Shown here: positions 1 through 10,860 of the stretch, piece by piece | How positions within the stretch are numbered: position 1 is the stretch's first letter | Layout: each line of letters opens with the position of its first letter | Origin: JAXDMK01 sp963790325 | GTDB taxonomy: Bacteria > Actinomycetota > Acidimicrobiia > Acidimicrobiales > AC-14 | Length of the DNA: 64,000 nucleotides | Direction: 5' to 3' | Assembly: GCA_963790325.1 (NCBI GenBank) | Contig: CAWBNY010000003.1 | Location: 744,001-808,000, forward strand | Notes under the pieces: model-generated | Told to the model about the DNA's origin: nothing | The model's database searches: none | Seen by the model: only the letters and a program-made list of their open reading frames with translations | Program-made: the position numbers and the translations under genes

Positions 1-2192
1 TCGGCCAGCGCCCGGGTGATGCGGTAGAGCGTTCCCACCCGGTCGGGGGCCCGCACCTCGACCACCGTGGCCGACGCCGACGCCCGGTTGTCGACGGTGA
101 CCGACGTGCGGGCGGGCACCGCCGACACCGATCCCGGTGGCCGGGGACGATCGGCGTAGCGGCGGGCCCGGTCGGCCACGCTCGCCTCCAGCGACAGCCG
201 CCCCTCCAGGACCTTGCGCAGGTCGGCCTCGACCTCGGACCAGTCGGGCGGGGTGCCGAAGACGGGCTGGACGTGGAACTCCTCCAGCGCCAGCCCATCG
301 TCCCCCGACCACGCCCGGGCACTGAGGACGTCGAGGCCGTGGAGGGTGAGGGTGCCGGCCACCTTGGAGAAGAGCCCGGGCCGGTCGGGGGCGGCGACGG
401 TGACGTTGGACCCGTCGCCCCGCACCACGACCTCGCCCCCGTCGCGGGCCTGGCTCACCAGGTCGAGGTGGCCGGCCGTGGGAAAGGAGCTCGACCCGGC
501 CCCGGCCGGGCTGGGCGCACCGGTGAGCATGGCCACCGAGTTGGCCACCAGGTCGGTGACCAGGCCCGACTTCCAGGGGCTCCAGGCGGCGGGGCCGGTG
601 GCGAGGGAGTCGGCCTCGGTCAGCGCGTGGAGCAGCAGCACCGTGCCCGGGTCGCCCAGGGCGGTGGCCACCGTGGCCGACGTGGCCGGATCGTCGACGT
701 CGCGGCGGGTGGCCAGGTCGGCCAGCAGCAGGTGATGGCGGACGAGGGCGACCAGGACATCGACGTCGGCCGGCGGGAACCCCATCCGGGCCGCCACCCT
801 TCCCACGACCTCCACGCCGGTCGCGCTGTGGTCGTCGCCCAGCTCGGGGACGAACCCCTTCCCCAGGTCGTGCAACCAGGTGCCGACCAGGAGGAGGTCG
901 GGCCGGGACACCCGCCCGACGAGAGCGGCTGCCCCCGCCGCCGCCTCGCACAGGTGCCGGTCGACGGTGAAGCGGTGGTAGGCGTTGCGCTGCGGCTTGG
1001 ACGATACCTTCGACCACTCCGGCAGCAGCCGGGAGAGCAGGCCCTTCTGGTCGAGCGCCTCCAGCACCGGGATGGCAGGCCGCCCCGCGCCCAGCAGCGC
1101 CACCAGCGCGCCCCGGGCCTCGTCCGGCCACGGGTCGCCGGGGCCGACCGCGTCCGCCGCCAGCCGGTCGAGGGCCTTCCGGCTGAGGGCCGTGGCCGCG
1201 GTGGCGGCGGCGGCCGCCGCCCGCAGGACCAGGCTCGGGTCCCGGGCGGGATCGGCGTCGGCGCCGAGCTCGACCCGTCCGTCGCGCAGGACCAGACCGG
1301 GGCCGAGGTTCCGGTCCCGGGCCGCCATGCGGCCGATGGGACCCCGCAGCGACGAGCGGATGCGGTCCCAGGTGTCATCGCTGGTCCAGGCCACGGTGCG
1401 GGCGGCGGTCGCCACCCGAGCCATGAGGACGTCGGCGTCGGCGTCGCCCAGCGCCGCCGCCACACCATCCTGGTCCTGGAGCAGAAGCCGGTCGGGGGCC
1501 TTGCCCGTCCGCCGGTGGAGCTCCACCCGCACCGCCAGGAGCAGGTCGTAGGCCGCGTTCAGGGACTGGTGGTCGTCGTGGAGGAGGATGCGCCGGGCCG
1601 CCTCCGCCCACCGCAGGGAGTGGACGTCGCGCAGCCCACCCCGGCCGTCCTTGAGGTCGGGCTCGAGCAGGAAGGCGACCTCCCCCGACCGGGCGTGGCG
1701 GGCGTCGACCGACTCCCCCAGCACGTCCAGCCACCGGCCGGCCTTGCCCCGCCAGGCCGCCACCGCCCGGTCGCGGAGGTCGTCGGCGATGGCGGCGTCG
1801 CCGGCGAGGAGCCGGCAGTCGAGGAGGGACGTGGCCGTGTCGAGGGAGTCGTGGGCGAGGGTGAGGGCCTCCTTCACCGAACGGACGCCGTGACCCAGCT
1901 TGAGTCCGGCGTCCCACAACGGGTACCAGACCTGGTCGGCCAGAGCCTTGACCTGGCCCAGGTCACGGTCCTTGCGGGTGTGGATCAGCAGGACGTCGAG
2001 GTCGCTGCCGGGGCACAGGTCCTTGCGGCCGTAGCCCCCCACCGCCACCAGGGCCGTCCCCGGGGCGCCGGCGCCGAACAGCCCCACCAGCCAGGAGTCG
2101 GCCAGATCGGTGTACGCCCGGCAGAACTCACGCCCCCCGAGCGAGAGATCCGCCAGGAGCGAGGCCCGCTCCTGACGGAAATCGCGGTTCAT
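1..2192 (-). CDS. glnD: [Protein-PII] uridylyltransferase/uridylyl-removing enzyme GlnD (3' end beyond window)
   Basis: Adds or removes UMP (AMP in some actinobacteria) on the PII protein encoded just upstream, signalling nitrogen status. About 730 codons are present. The nucleotidyltransferase motif GGYGRKDLCPGSDLD lies near residues 52-66, an HD-domain motif LHDLGKG near residue 440, one ACT domain near 590-620, and a second ACT domain (VEVRAPDRVGTLYRITRAL) runs into the left edge. The ATG at 2192 is preceded by GGGAG at good spacing. It is the last gene of an amt-glnB-glnD operon, 120 bp after glnB. Domain order matches the family; only the extreme C terminus is missing. Confidence 0.94.
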   Translation of the reverse strand, partial: MNRDFRQERASLLADLSLGGREFCRAYTDLADSWLVGLFGAGAPGTALVAVGGYGRKDLCPGSDLDVLLIHTRKDRDLGQVKALADQVWYPLWDAGLKLGHGVRSVKEALTLAHDSLDTATSLLDCRLLAGDAAIADDLRDRAVAAWRGKAGRWLDVLGESVDARHARSGEVAFLLEPDLKDGRGGLRDVHSLRWAEAARRILLHDDHQSLNAAYDLLLAVRVELHRRTGKAPDRLLLQDQDGVAAALGDADADVLMARVATAARTVAWTSDDTWDRIRSSLRGPIGRMAARDRNLGPGLVLRDGRVELGADADPARDPSLVLRAAAAAATAATALSRKALDRLAADAVGPGDPWPDEARGALVALLGAGRPAIPVLEALDQKGLLSRLLPEWSKVSSKPQRNAYHRFTVDRHLCEAAAGAAALVGRVSRPDLLLVGTWLHDLGKGFVPELGDDHSATGVEVVGRVAARMGFPPADVDVLVALVRHHLLLADLATRRDVDDPATSATVATALGDPGTVLLLHALTEADSLATGPAAWSPWKSGLVTDLVANSVAMLTGAPSPAGAGSSSFPTAGHLDLVSQARDGGEVVVRGDGSNVTVAAPDRPGLFSKVAGTLTLHGLDVLSARAWSGDDGLALEEFHVQPVFGTPPDWSEVEADLRKVLEGRLSLEASVADRARRYADRPRPPGSVSAVPARTSVTVDNRASASATVVEVRAPDRVGTLYRITRALA

Positions 2193-2312
2193 CGGGGCTA
2201 CTCCCGCCGGCCGCTGTCGCCGCCGGTGGCGGCCTCCCCCGGCTGGCCCCTCGTCGGCCACCCGCCGGCACGCCGTCGGGAGCGGGTGCGGGGGAGGGCC
2301 CGCCCTCCCCCG

Positions 2313-2651
2313 CTACAAGGCGTCGTGGCCCATCTCCCCGGTGCGGATGCGGATGATGTTCTCGACGGGGGTGAGCCACACCTTGCCGTCACCGATCTTG
2401 TCGGTGCGGGCGGCGGTGACGATGGCGTCGACGATGCGGCTGGCGTCGGCGTCGTCGGCGACGACCTCCACCTTCACCTTGGGGACGAAGTCGACGGTGT
2501 ACTCGGCACCCCGGTAGACCTCGGTGTGGCCCCGCTGACGGCCGAAGCCCTGCACCTCGGACACCGTCATGCCCTGGACGCCCAGGGCCCGGAGGGCCTC
2601 CTTGACGTCGTCGACCTTGAACGGCTTGACGATTGCGGTGACAAGCTTCAT
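2313..2651 (-). CDS. glnB: Nitrogen regulatory protein P-II
   Basis: A 112-residue PII signal protein that binds 2-oxoglutarate and ATP/ADP and controls the ammonium channel and other nitrogen targets. It begins MKLVTAIVKPFK; the T-loop carries Tyr51 (RGAEYTVDF) at the canonical uridylylation position, and the C terminus has the usual ENIIRIRTGE. A longer start at 2684 exists but lies inside amt. The ATG chosen is one base after the amt stop, with GGAAGGA as ribosome binding site, so the two are translationally coupled. Could equally be called glnK because of its link to amt. Confidence 0.97.
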   Translation of the reverse strand: MKLVTAIVKPFKVDDVKEALRALGVQGMTVSEVQGFGRQRGHTEVYRGAEYTVDFVPKVKVEVVADDADASRIVDAIVTAARTDKIGDGKVWLTPVENIIRIRTGEMGHDAL

Positions 2652-2652
2652 T

Positions 2653-3897
2653 TCAGCCGATCCTTCCCATGGAGCCGAACTCACCGGCAGCGTAGGCGGA
2701 CTCTGCGTGCTGGCTCAGATCGAGTCCGGCGTACTCGTCCTCCGCCGTGCACCGCAGCCCGACCGTCTTGTCGATGATCTTGGCCAGGATGAACGAGACG
2801 ATGCCCGAGTAGGCGAGCGTCGCCCCGACGGCCACGAACTGCTTGCCCAGGAGGGAGGTTCCCGCCCCCGCGAGGAGCCCTCCGGCCGCCTCGTTGGCGA
2901 AGACTCCGAGGAGGATGGACCCGGTGATCCCACCGATGAGGTGGACGGCGATCACGTCGAGGGAGTCGTCGAAGCCGAACCTGAACTTGACCTGGCAGCA
3001 GAGGAAGCAGATGACGCCGGCGATCAGGCCGATGGCCAACGCCGCCATGGGGTTCACGAACCCGGCACAGGGGGTGATGGCGACCAGGCCCGCCACCGCG
3101 CCCGACGCCCCGCCCAGGGTGGTGGCGTGACCGGTCTTGAGCTTCTCGGCCAGCAGCCAGCCGAGCATGGCCGCGGCGGCGGCGGTGTTGGTGGCCATGA
3201 AGGCCGAGGCCGCCACCGCGTTGGCGCCGAGGGCGGAGCCGGCGTTGAAGCCGAACCAGCCGAACCACAGGATGCCGGTGCCGATGAGCGTCCACGGCAG
3301 GGCGTGGGGCGGCATCGCCGTCTCCGGCCACCCCTTCCGTTTCCCGAGGACGATGACGAGCACAAGGGCCGCGATCCCGGCGTTGATGTGGACGACGGTG
3401 CCGCCGGCGAAGTCGAGGGCGCCCAACTCGAACAGCCACCCGCCGGGGCTGAACACCCAGTGGGCGACCGGCGCGTAGACGACGATCGACCACAGGGCCA
3501 GGAACGTCACCCAGCCGGCGAACTTCATCCGGTCGGCGGTGGCGCCGGTGATCAGTGCCGGCGTGATGATGGCGAACATCATCTGGAAGGCGCAGAAGGC
3601 CAGCACCGGGATCGTCAGCGGGGCGGCGAAGCCGAGGTCGGCGTTGGCGATGTCGGCCAGGCCGGCGAAGCTGAGGTCACCGACGAGGCCGCCACCGGCG
3701 TCGGGGCCGAACGCGAGGCTGAAACAGATCAGCACCCACAGCACGCTGACCAGGCCCATGGAGAAGAAGTTCTGCATGAGCATGCCCAGGAGGTTCTTGG
3801 AGCGGACCATCCCCCCGTAGAAGAACGCCAGGCCCGGCGTCATGAAGAGCACCAGCGCGCACGACGCCAGCACCCACGCGGTATCTCCAGTGTCCAT
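2653..3897 (-). CDS. amt: Ammonium transporter (Amt family)
   Basis: A 414-residue integral membrane ammonium channel with about 11 hydrophobic segments. It starts MDTGDTAWVLASCALVLFM and carries the family pieces FFYGG, the two pore histidines (VVHINAG and AVHLIGG contexts) and a cytoplasmic C-terminal tail that PII would block. The ATG at 3897 is preferred over an upstream start at 3954 because the typical N terminus begins here and GGGGAGGGG lies upstream. First gene of the amt-glnB-glnD operon. A possible GlnR-type site sits about 70 bp upstream. Confidence 0.96.
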   Translation of the reverse strand: MDTGDTAWVLASCALVLFMTPGLAFFYGGMVRSKNLLGMLMQNFFSMGLVSVLWVLICFSLAFGPDAGGGLVGDLSFAGLADIANADLGFAAPLTIPVLAFCAFQMMFAIITPALITGATADRMKFAGWVTFLALWSIVVYAPVAHWVFSPGGWLFELGALDFAGGTVVHINAGIAALVLVIVLGKRKGWPETAMPPHALPWTLIGTGILWFGWFGFNAGSALGANAVAASAFMATNTAAAAAMLGWLLAEKLKTGHATTLGGASGAVAGLVAITPCAGFVNPMAALAIGLIAGVICFLCCQVKFRFGFDDSLDVIAVHLIGGITGSILLGVFANEAAGGLLAGAGTSLLGKQFVAVGATLAYSGIVSFILAKIIDKTVGLRCTAEDEYAGLDLSQHAESAYAAGEFGSMGRIG

Positions 3898-3966
3898 CGT
3901 GTCGATGCCCCTCCCCTGACGCCCCGGTGGTCCCACGGGACCGTATGCAACCAAGCTGACATCAAC

Positions 3967-3982
3967 GTTTCTCTCGTGTTAA
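3967..3982. promoter_or_regulatory. Possible GlnR-type operator upstream of amt
   Basis: Read on the minus strand the site is TTAAC, six bases, GAAAC, close to the actinobacterial GlnR pattern of two 5-mers separated by six bases. It is 70 bp from the amt start. A TANNNT-like -10 (TACGGT) lies about 25 bp further downstream. Only one half-site pair was found, so this is a weak call based on pattern and context. Confidence 0.35.
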
Positions 3983-4012
3983 CGGCGTGTTGCTTGTCGG
4001 ACGGCCACTAGC

Positions 4013-4819
4013 GTGCGGCGGGGAATGCCGCCCGAACCCACCTCCTCCGGCCCTCGCTGGCCCGTCGCCCTCGTCACCGGGGCATCGAGTGGCATCGGCG
4101 CCGCGTTCGCCCGCCAGCTGGCGGCGGACGGCTCCGAGCTCGTCGTCGTGGCCCGCCGGCGGGATCGGCTGGAGGCGTTGGCGGCCGAGCTGTCCGGGGT
4201 CGTGGTCGAGACCCTGGCCGCCGACCTCACCGATGGGTCGGGGCTGGCCGCGGTCGAGGCCCGGCTGCGCGACCCCGACCGGCCCGTCGACCTGCTGGTG
4301 AACAACGCCGGCGCCGGAGGGCACGGCGCCTACTCGGCCATCCCGGTCGACGACGTCGACGCCATGGTCCGCCTCAACCTGCTGGCGCCGGCCCGGCTGG
4401 CGTCGGCCGCCCTGCCCGGGATGGTCGCCCGGGGGTCGGGGGGGATCGTCAACGTGTCGTCGATCTCGGGCGAGCAGCCGATCCCGTTCGTCGCCACCTA
4501 CGCCGCCACCAAGGCGTTCCTCACCAGCCTGAGCGAATCGCTCTACGACGAGCTGCGGGGGACGGGCGTGTCGGTGACGGCCGTGCTGCCCGGGTTCACC
4601 CGCAGCGAGTTCCACGACCGGGCCGACATGGGGCGCTCGATCCCGAAGCCGTTCTGGATCTCGAGCGAGGAGGTGGCGGAGGCGGCGCTGGCCGCGGTGG
4701 CCCGGGGCCAGGCCATCTGCGTGCCCCGGTTCAGCTACCGGCTGCTGGTGGCCCTCTCGCGACACGCGCCGCGGGGCCTGGTCCGGCGGGTGGCGGGGAT
4801 GGTCGGCCGGCGGACGTGA
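4013..4819 (+). CDS. Short-chain dehydrogenase/reductase
   Basis: Classical SDR of 268 residues with a Rossmann fold: TGASSGIG (22-29) binds NAD(P), NNAG at 97-100, and the catalytic Ser about 150, Tyr163 and Lys167 (YAATK). Substrate unknown. The basic pair RR after the second strand hints at NADP preference. The GTG at 4013 has no Shine-Dalgarno and may be leaderless; an ATG at 4025 is the alternative. The stop overlaps the next gene's GTG by four bases, so the two form an operon. Divergent from amt. Confidence 0.85.
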   Translation: MRRGMPPEPTSSGPRWPVALVTGASSGIGAAFARQLAADGSELVVVARRRDRLEALAAELSGVVVETLAADLTDGSGLAAVEARLRDPDRPVDLLVNNAGAGGHGAYSAIPVDDVDAMVRLNLLAPARLASAALPGMVARGSGGIVNVSSISGEQPIPFVATYAATKAFLTSLSESLYDELRGTGVSVTAVLPGFTRSEFHDRADMGRSIPKPFWISSEEVAEAALAAVARGQAICVPRFSYRLLVALSRHAPRGLVRRVAGMVGRRT

Positions 4820-5313
4820 GCGGCGTGGTCGTCCGCCCGGTCGGCGCGGGCGACATCGACCGGATCGTCGAGCTGTACTCGGCGGTGGCCGACGAGGGTC
4901 GCTGGATCGGTGAGGAGGGGCCGGTCGACCGCGACGACGTCCGGCGGAGGTGGGCCGAGCGGCTCCGGGCGGGGCGATCGTCGGCCGGGGTGCAGCTGGT
5001 GGCCGACGCCGACGGGCTGGTGGTGGGCCAGGTCGGCGTCGACGTGGCGCCCTACGGGGTGGCGTACATCGGGATGTACGTCGACGTCGACTGGCGTCGT
5101 CGGGGGGTGGGCACGATGTTGGTGGAGGCGGCGGTCTCGGCCGCCCGGGACGCCGGCTGCCACAAGGTGGGGTTGCAGGTGTGGCCCCACAACCAGGCCG
5201 CCCGGGCCCTGTACCGCAAGCTCGGCTTCGAGGACGAGGGCGTGCTGCGGGGGCACTACCCCCGTCGCGACGGGGAGCTGTGGGATGCGGTGGTGATGGG
5301 CCGGTTGCTCTGA
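4816..5313 (+). CDS. GNAT-family N-acetyltransferase
   Basis: A 165-residue GNAT enzyme that should transfer an acetyl group from acetyl-CoA to an amine. The acetyl-CoA pyrophosphate-binding motif WRRRGVGTML is near residues 94-103, followed by the late-strand pattern NQAARALYRKLGF typical of RimI-like and small-molecule acetyltransferases. The target is not predictable. GTG start overlaps the SDR stop by four bases. Confidence 0.88.
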   Translation: MSGVVVRPVGAGDIDRIVELYSAVADEGRWIGEEGPVDRDDVRRRWAERLRAGRSSAGVQLVADADGLVVGQVGVDVAPYGVAYIGMYVDVDWRRRGVGTMLVEAAVSAARDAGCHKVGLQVWPHNQAARALYRKLGFEDEGVLRGHYPRRDGELWDAVVMGRLL

Positions 5314-5319
5314 GTTGGG

Positions 5320-5538
5320 CTACCGGCGGAAGAGCAGGCTGAGCACGATCGTGGCCACGATCGAAAGGACGATCGAGGACGCGATCGGGACGTAGACCCT
5401 CACGTTCTTCTTGCCGAAGGCGAGGTCGCCCGGCAGCCGGCCGATACCCAGTCCGCCGGCCAGCAGGAGGACGAGGCCGGTGGCGGCCAGGACGAGGGCC
5501 GCCACCAGGAGGAACTTGCCGATCTGGGACACCTCCAT
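5320..5538 (-). CDS. DUF2905 family small membrane protein
   Basis: A 72-residue protein with two hydrophobic segments joined by a loop ending in GKKNVRVYVPIASSIVLS, the characteristic core of DUF2905. Function unknown; it should sit in the cytoplasmic membrane. The ATG at 5538 gives the family's usual length; the open frame upstream to 5604 would add an atypical extension and overlap the divergent HTH gene. Convergent with the GNAT gene, seven bases apart. Confidence 0.8.
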   Translation of the reverse strand: MEVSQIGKFLLVAALVLAATGLVLLLAGGLGIGRLPGDLAFGKKNVRVYVPIASSIVLSIVATIVLSLLFRR

Positions 5539-5602
5539 CGGTTCTGAAGCTACCCCGAGGGGCGGCTTCGCTATCAGCAGGTGTGGTAGGGTACGAAACA
5601 TC

Positions 5603-5785
5603 ATGACAACTAGCGAACTCGTATGGATGCAGCCAAGGGAGGCGGCCCGCCGGCTGGGCGTCGCCGCCCGTGAGCTCTACCGGCTGATCGAGTCCGGCGA
5701 GCTGCCGGCCTACAAGGTGGGGTCCGACCTCCGGCTGCAGGCGGCCGACGTCGACGCGTTCCGCGCATCCCGTTCCGACGGGTAG
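5603..5785 (+). CDS. Small excisionase-type helix-turn-helix protein
   Basis: A 60-residue DNA-binding protein of the MerR/excisionase HTH_17 type: MQPREAARRLGVAARELYRLI is the winged helix-turn-helix, then the wing YKVGSDLRLQAADVDAF. Such proteins often regulate a neighbouring gene or assist recombination, but no integrase is near. A -10-like TAGGGT ends 10 bp before the ATG and there is no clear ribosome binding site, so a short-leader or leaderless transcript is likely. Divergent from the DUF2905 gene and followed three bases later by another tiny ORF. Confidence 0.75.
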   Translation: MTTSELVWMQPREAARRLGVAARELYRLIESGELPAYKVGSDLRLQAADVDAFRASRSDG

Positions 5786-5788
5786 GCG

Positions 5789-5968
5789 GTGGCCGAGCGG
5801 CCCGAGTTCCGGGAGGAGATCGTGCTCAACCGGGACGAGGTCTTCGATGTCGTGGCCGCCTGCGACGAGATCGTCGGCCACGCCGAGGCCATCGGCGAGA
5901 TGAGCATCGCATTCACCGTCGATTCCGTCCGCCAGCTCCTCCTCAGCCGGTTGATGGGCGACGGGTAG
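5789..5968 (+). CDS. Small protein of unknown function (59 aa)
   Basis: Not recognised. GTG start three bases after the stop of the HTH gene, stop TAG at 5966-5968. The product is acidic and predicted helical (FREEIVLNRDEVFDVVAAC, then two further amphipathic helices ending in QLLLSRLMGDG). Tight coupling with the HTH gene and a codon pattern like its neighbours argue that it is real; its size fits a small partner or regulator. Confidence 0.5.
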   Translation: MAERPEFREEIVLNRDEVFDVVAACDEIVGHAEAIGEMSIAFTVDSVRQLLLSRLMGDG

Positions 5969-5981
5969 CCGCCGATCGCCG

Positions 5982-9362
<3,381 letters not shown>

Positions 9363-9370
9363 GTCCTCCG

Positions 9371-9392
9371 ACTGTAGACGAACGTATGTTCG
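9371..9392 (-). promoter_or_regulatory. SOS (LexA) box and -10 element of dnaE2
   Basis: The palindrome CGAACGTATGTTCG (9379-9392) matches the actinobacterial LexA box. On the dnaE2 strand it is followed after a TC spacer by the -10-like TACAGT (9376-9371), placing the transcript start within a few bases of the GTG, so the mRNA is probably leaderless or nearly so. The same box-TC-TASAGT arrangement precedes imuA'. Confidence 0.85.
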
Positions 9393-9477
9393 ACACACCA
9401 GGTTGAGCGCCGGTTGAGCGGCCGATGAGCGGTCCCCGGAGAATCGGCCTCGCCGCCGACGAGAGGACTTCGCGACG

Positions 9478-10104
9478 ATGGAAGACCGGATTCCCGTGTT
9501 CGTCTACGCCAGCGACCCGATCTCCGAGGCGGGCATCGCCGGCCAGCTCCGGGGCCAGCCCGGGGTCCACGTGGTGGCCGAGTGCGACGTCGACACGGCC
9601 AAGGTCGCCATCGTCGTCACCGACGAGGTGGACGAGGAGTCGAAGCGGGCGATCAAGGCCCTCCAGCGCAACGGCGTCCCCCGGGTCCTGGTGGTCGTGA
9701 CCCGGGTCGACGACGCCGGGCTGCTGGCCACCCTGGAGGCGGGCGCCTGCGGGCTGCTGCGCCGGGCCGAGGCCCGCCCCGACCGGCTCGTCTCCGCCAT
9801 CCGGGCCGCGGTGGCGGGCGACGGCACCATGCCCCCTGACCTGCTCGGACGCCTCCTCGACCAGGTCGGCCGCCTTCAACGCCAGGTGCTCTCCCCCCGG
9901 GGGCTGACCCTCGCCGGGCTGGCCGAGCGGGAGATCGAGGTCCTGCGCCTCATCGCCGACGGCCTCGACACCAACGAGATCGCCCACCGCCTCTGCTACT
10001 CGCAGCGGACGGTCAAGAACGTGATCCACGACGTCACCTCCCGGCTCCAGCTCCGCAACCGGTCCCACGCAGTGGCCTACGCCATGCGCCAGGGCCTCAT
10101 CTGA
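9478..10104 (+). CDS. LuxR-family regulator with degenerate receiver domain
   Basis: A 208-residue protein arranged like a NarL/FixJ response regulator. The C-terminal LuxR helix-turn-helix is clear (LAEREIEVLRLIADGLDTNE, then TVKNVIHDVTSRLQLRNRSHAV, residues about 146-200). The N-terminal receiver-like part lacks the phospho-acceptor aspartate in its usual strand-3 setting (KVAIVVTDEVDEE), so it is probably phosphorylation-independent. It lies 12 bp upstream of the DUF4255 gene at the head of the injection-system locus and is the obvious candidate for its regulator. Confidence 0.82.
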   Translation: MEDRIPVFVYASDPISEAGIAGQLRGQPGVHVVAECDVDTAKVAIVVTDEVDEESKRAIKALQRNGVPRVLVVVTRVDDAGLLATLEAGACGLLRRAEARPDRLVSAIRAAVAGDGTMPPDLLGRLLDQVGRLQRQVLSPRGLTLAGLAEREIEVLRLIADGLDTNEIAHRLCYSQRTVKNVIHDVTSRLQLRNRSHAVAYAMRQGLI

Positions 10105-10116
10105 CGGCCGGCCGTC

Positions 10117-10860
10117 GTGATCGACGCCATCGACGAGGCGGTGCGGGCCCTCATCCGGCGCGACGCCCTCAACGGCGGCGACGTCGAGGTCGTGTTCGAC
10201 GCCCCCAACAAGGAATGGGCCGCCCGCCGCAACGCGCCCACGATCAACGTCTACCTCTACGACATCCGGGAGGACGTCAAGCGGCGGGCCTACGGAACCA
10301 CCGAGGAGCGGGATTCGGTCACCGGCCACGTCGTCGCCCGCCGGCCCCCGGCCCGGTACTTCCGGTTCTCCTACCTGGTCACCGCCTGGACGCAGCGCCC
10401 GGAGGACGAGCACCGCCTCCTCTCCGCCGTGCTCAAGTGCTTCCTGCGCTACGCCGTGATCCCCACCGAGCTCCTCACCGGCCCCCTCGACGGGCTCAGG
10501 CCGGTGGTCGTGGGCATCGGCATGCCCCCACCCGACGACCGCCCGGTGTCGGACGTGTGGACCGCCCTCGGCGGCGAGCTCAAACCCTCCCTCGACCTCA
10601 CCGTCACCGCCCCCATCGACACCGGCCAGGCCGACACCGACATCGCCGGCATCGTCCTCGAGCCGCGGATCCGCATGACCACGGCCGGGACGGCCGAGGA
10701 GGCGTCGGCCGGCCGCAGGCGTGGGCCGGCCGGGCCCGCCGCGCCCGCCCGGGCCGTCGTCCGCGAGGAGGTGATCGGCGGCGACACCGGGCAGCCGGGG
10801 CGCACGATCCGGATCCACACCCTGCCCGGCCCCGGCGGCCCCCGACGGCCGAACCGGTAG
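10117..10860 (+). CDS. DUF4255 (Pvc16-like) contractile injection system cap protein
   Basis: A 247-residue protein with the DUF4255/Pvc16 N-terminal domain (IDEAVRALIRRD, INVYLYDIREDVKRR, RYFRFSYLVTAWT). In contractile injection systems this family terminates or caps the tail at the end far from the baseplate. The last 50 residues are Arg/Pro/Ala-rich and probably disordered. Follows the LuxR-type regulator on the same strand and ends back-to-back with the convergent beta-propeller gene. Confidence 0.85.
   Translation: MIDAIDEAVRALIRRDALNGGDVEVVFDAPNKEWAARRNAPTINVYLYDIREDVKRRAYGTTEERDSVTGHVVARRPPARYFRFSYLVTAWTQRPEDEHRLLSAVLKCFLRYAVIPTELLTGPLDGLRPVVVGIGMPPPDDRPVSDVWTALGGELKPSLDLTVTAPIDTGQADTDIAGIVLEPRIRMTTAGTAEEASAGRRRGPAGPAAPARAVVREEVIGGDTGQPGRTIRIHTLPGPGGPRRPNR

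Noticed and set aside
273..2777. 834-aa open frame on the plus strand opposite glnD, glnB and amt
   Set aside because: Gly/Arg/His-rich product typical of an antisense shadow in GC-rich DNA; the minus-strand genes have clear domains.
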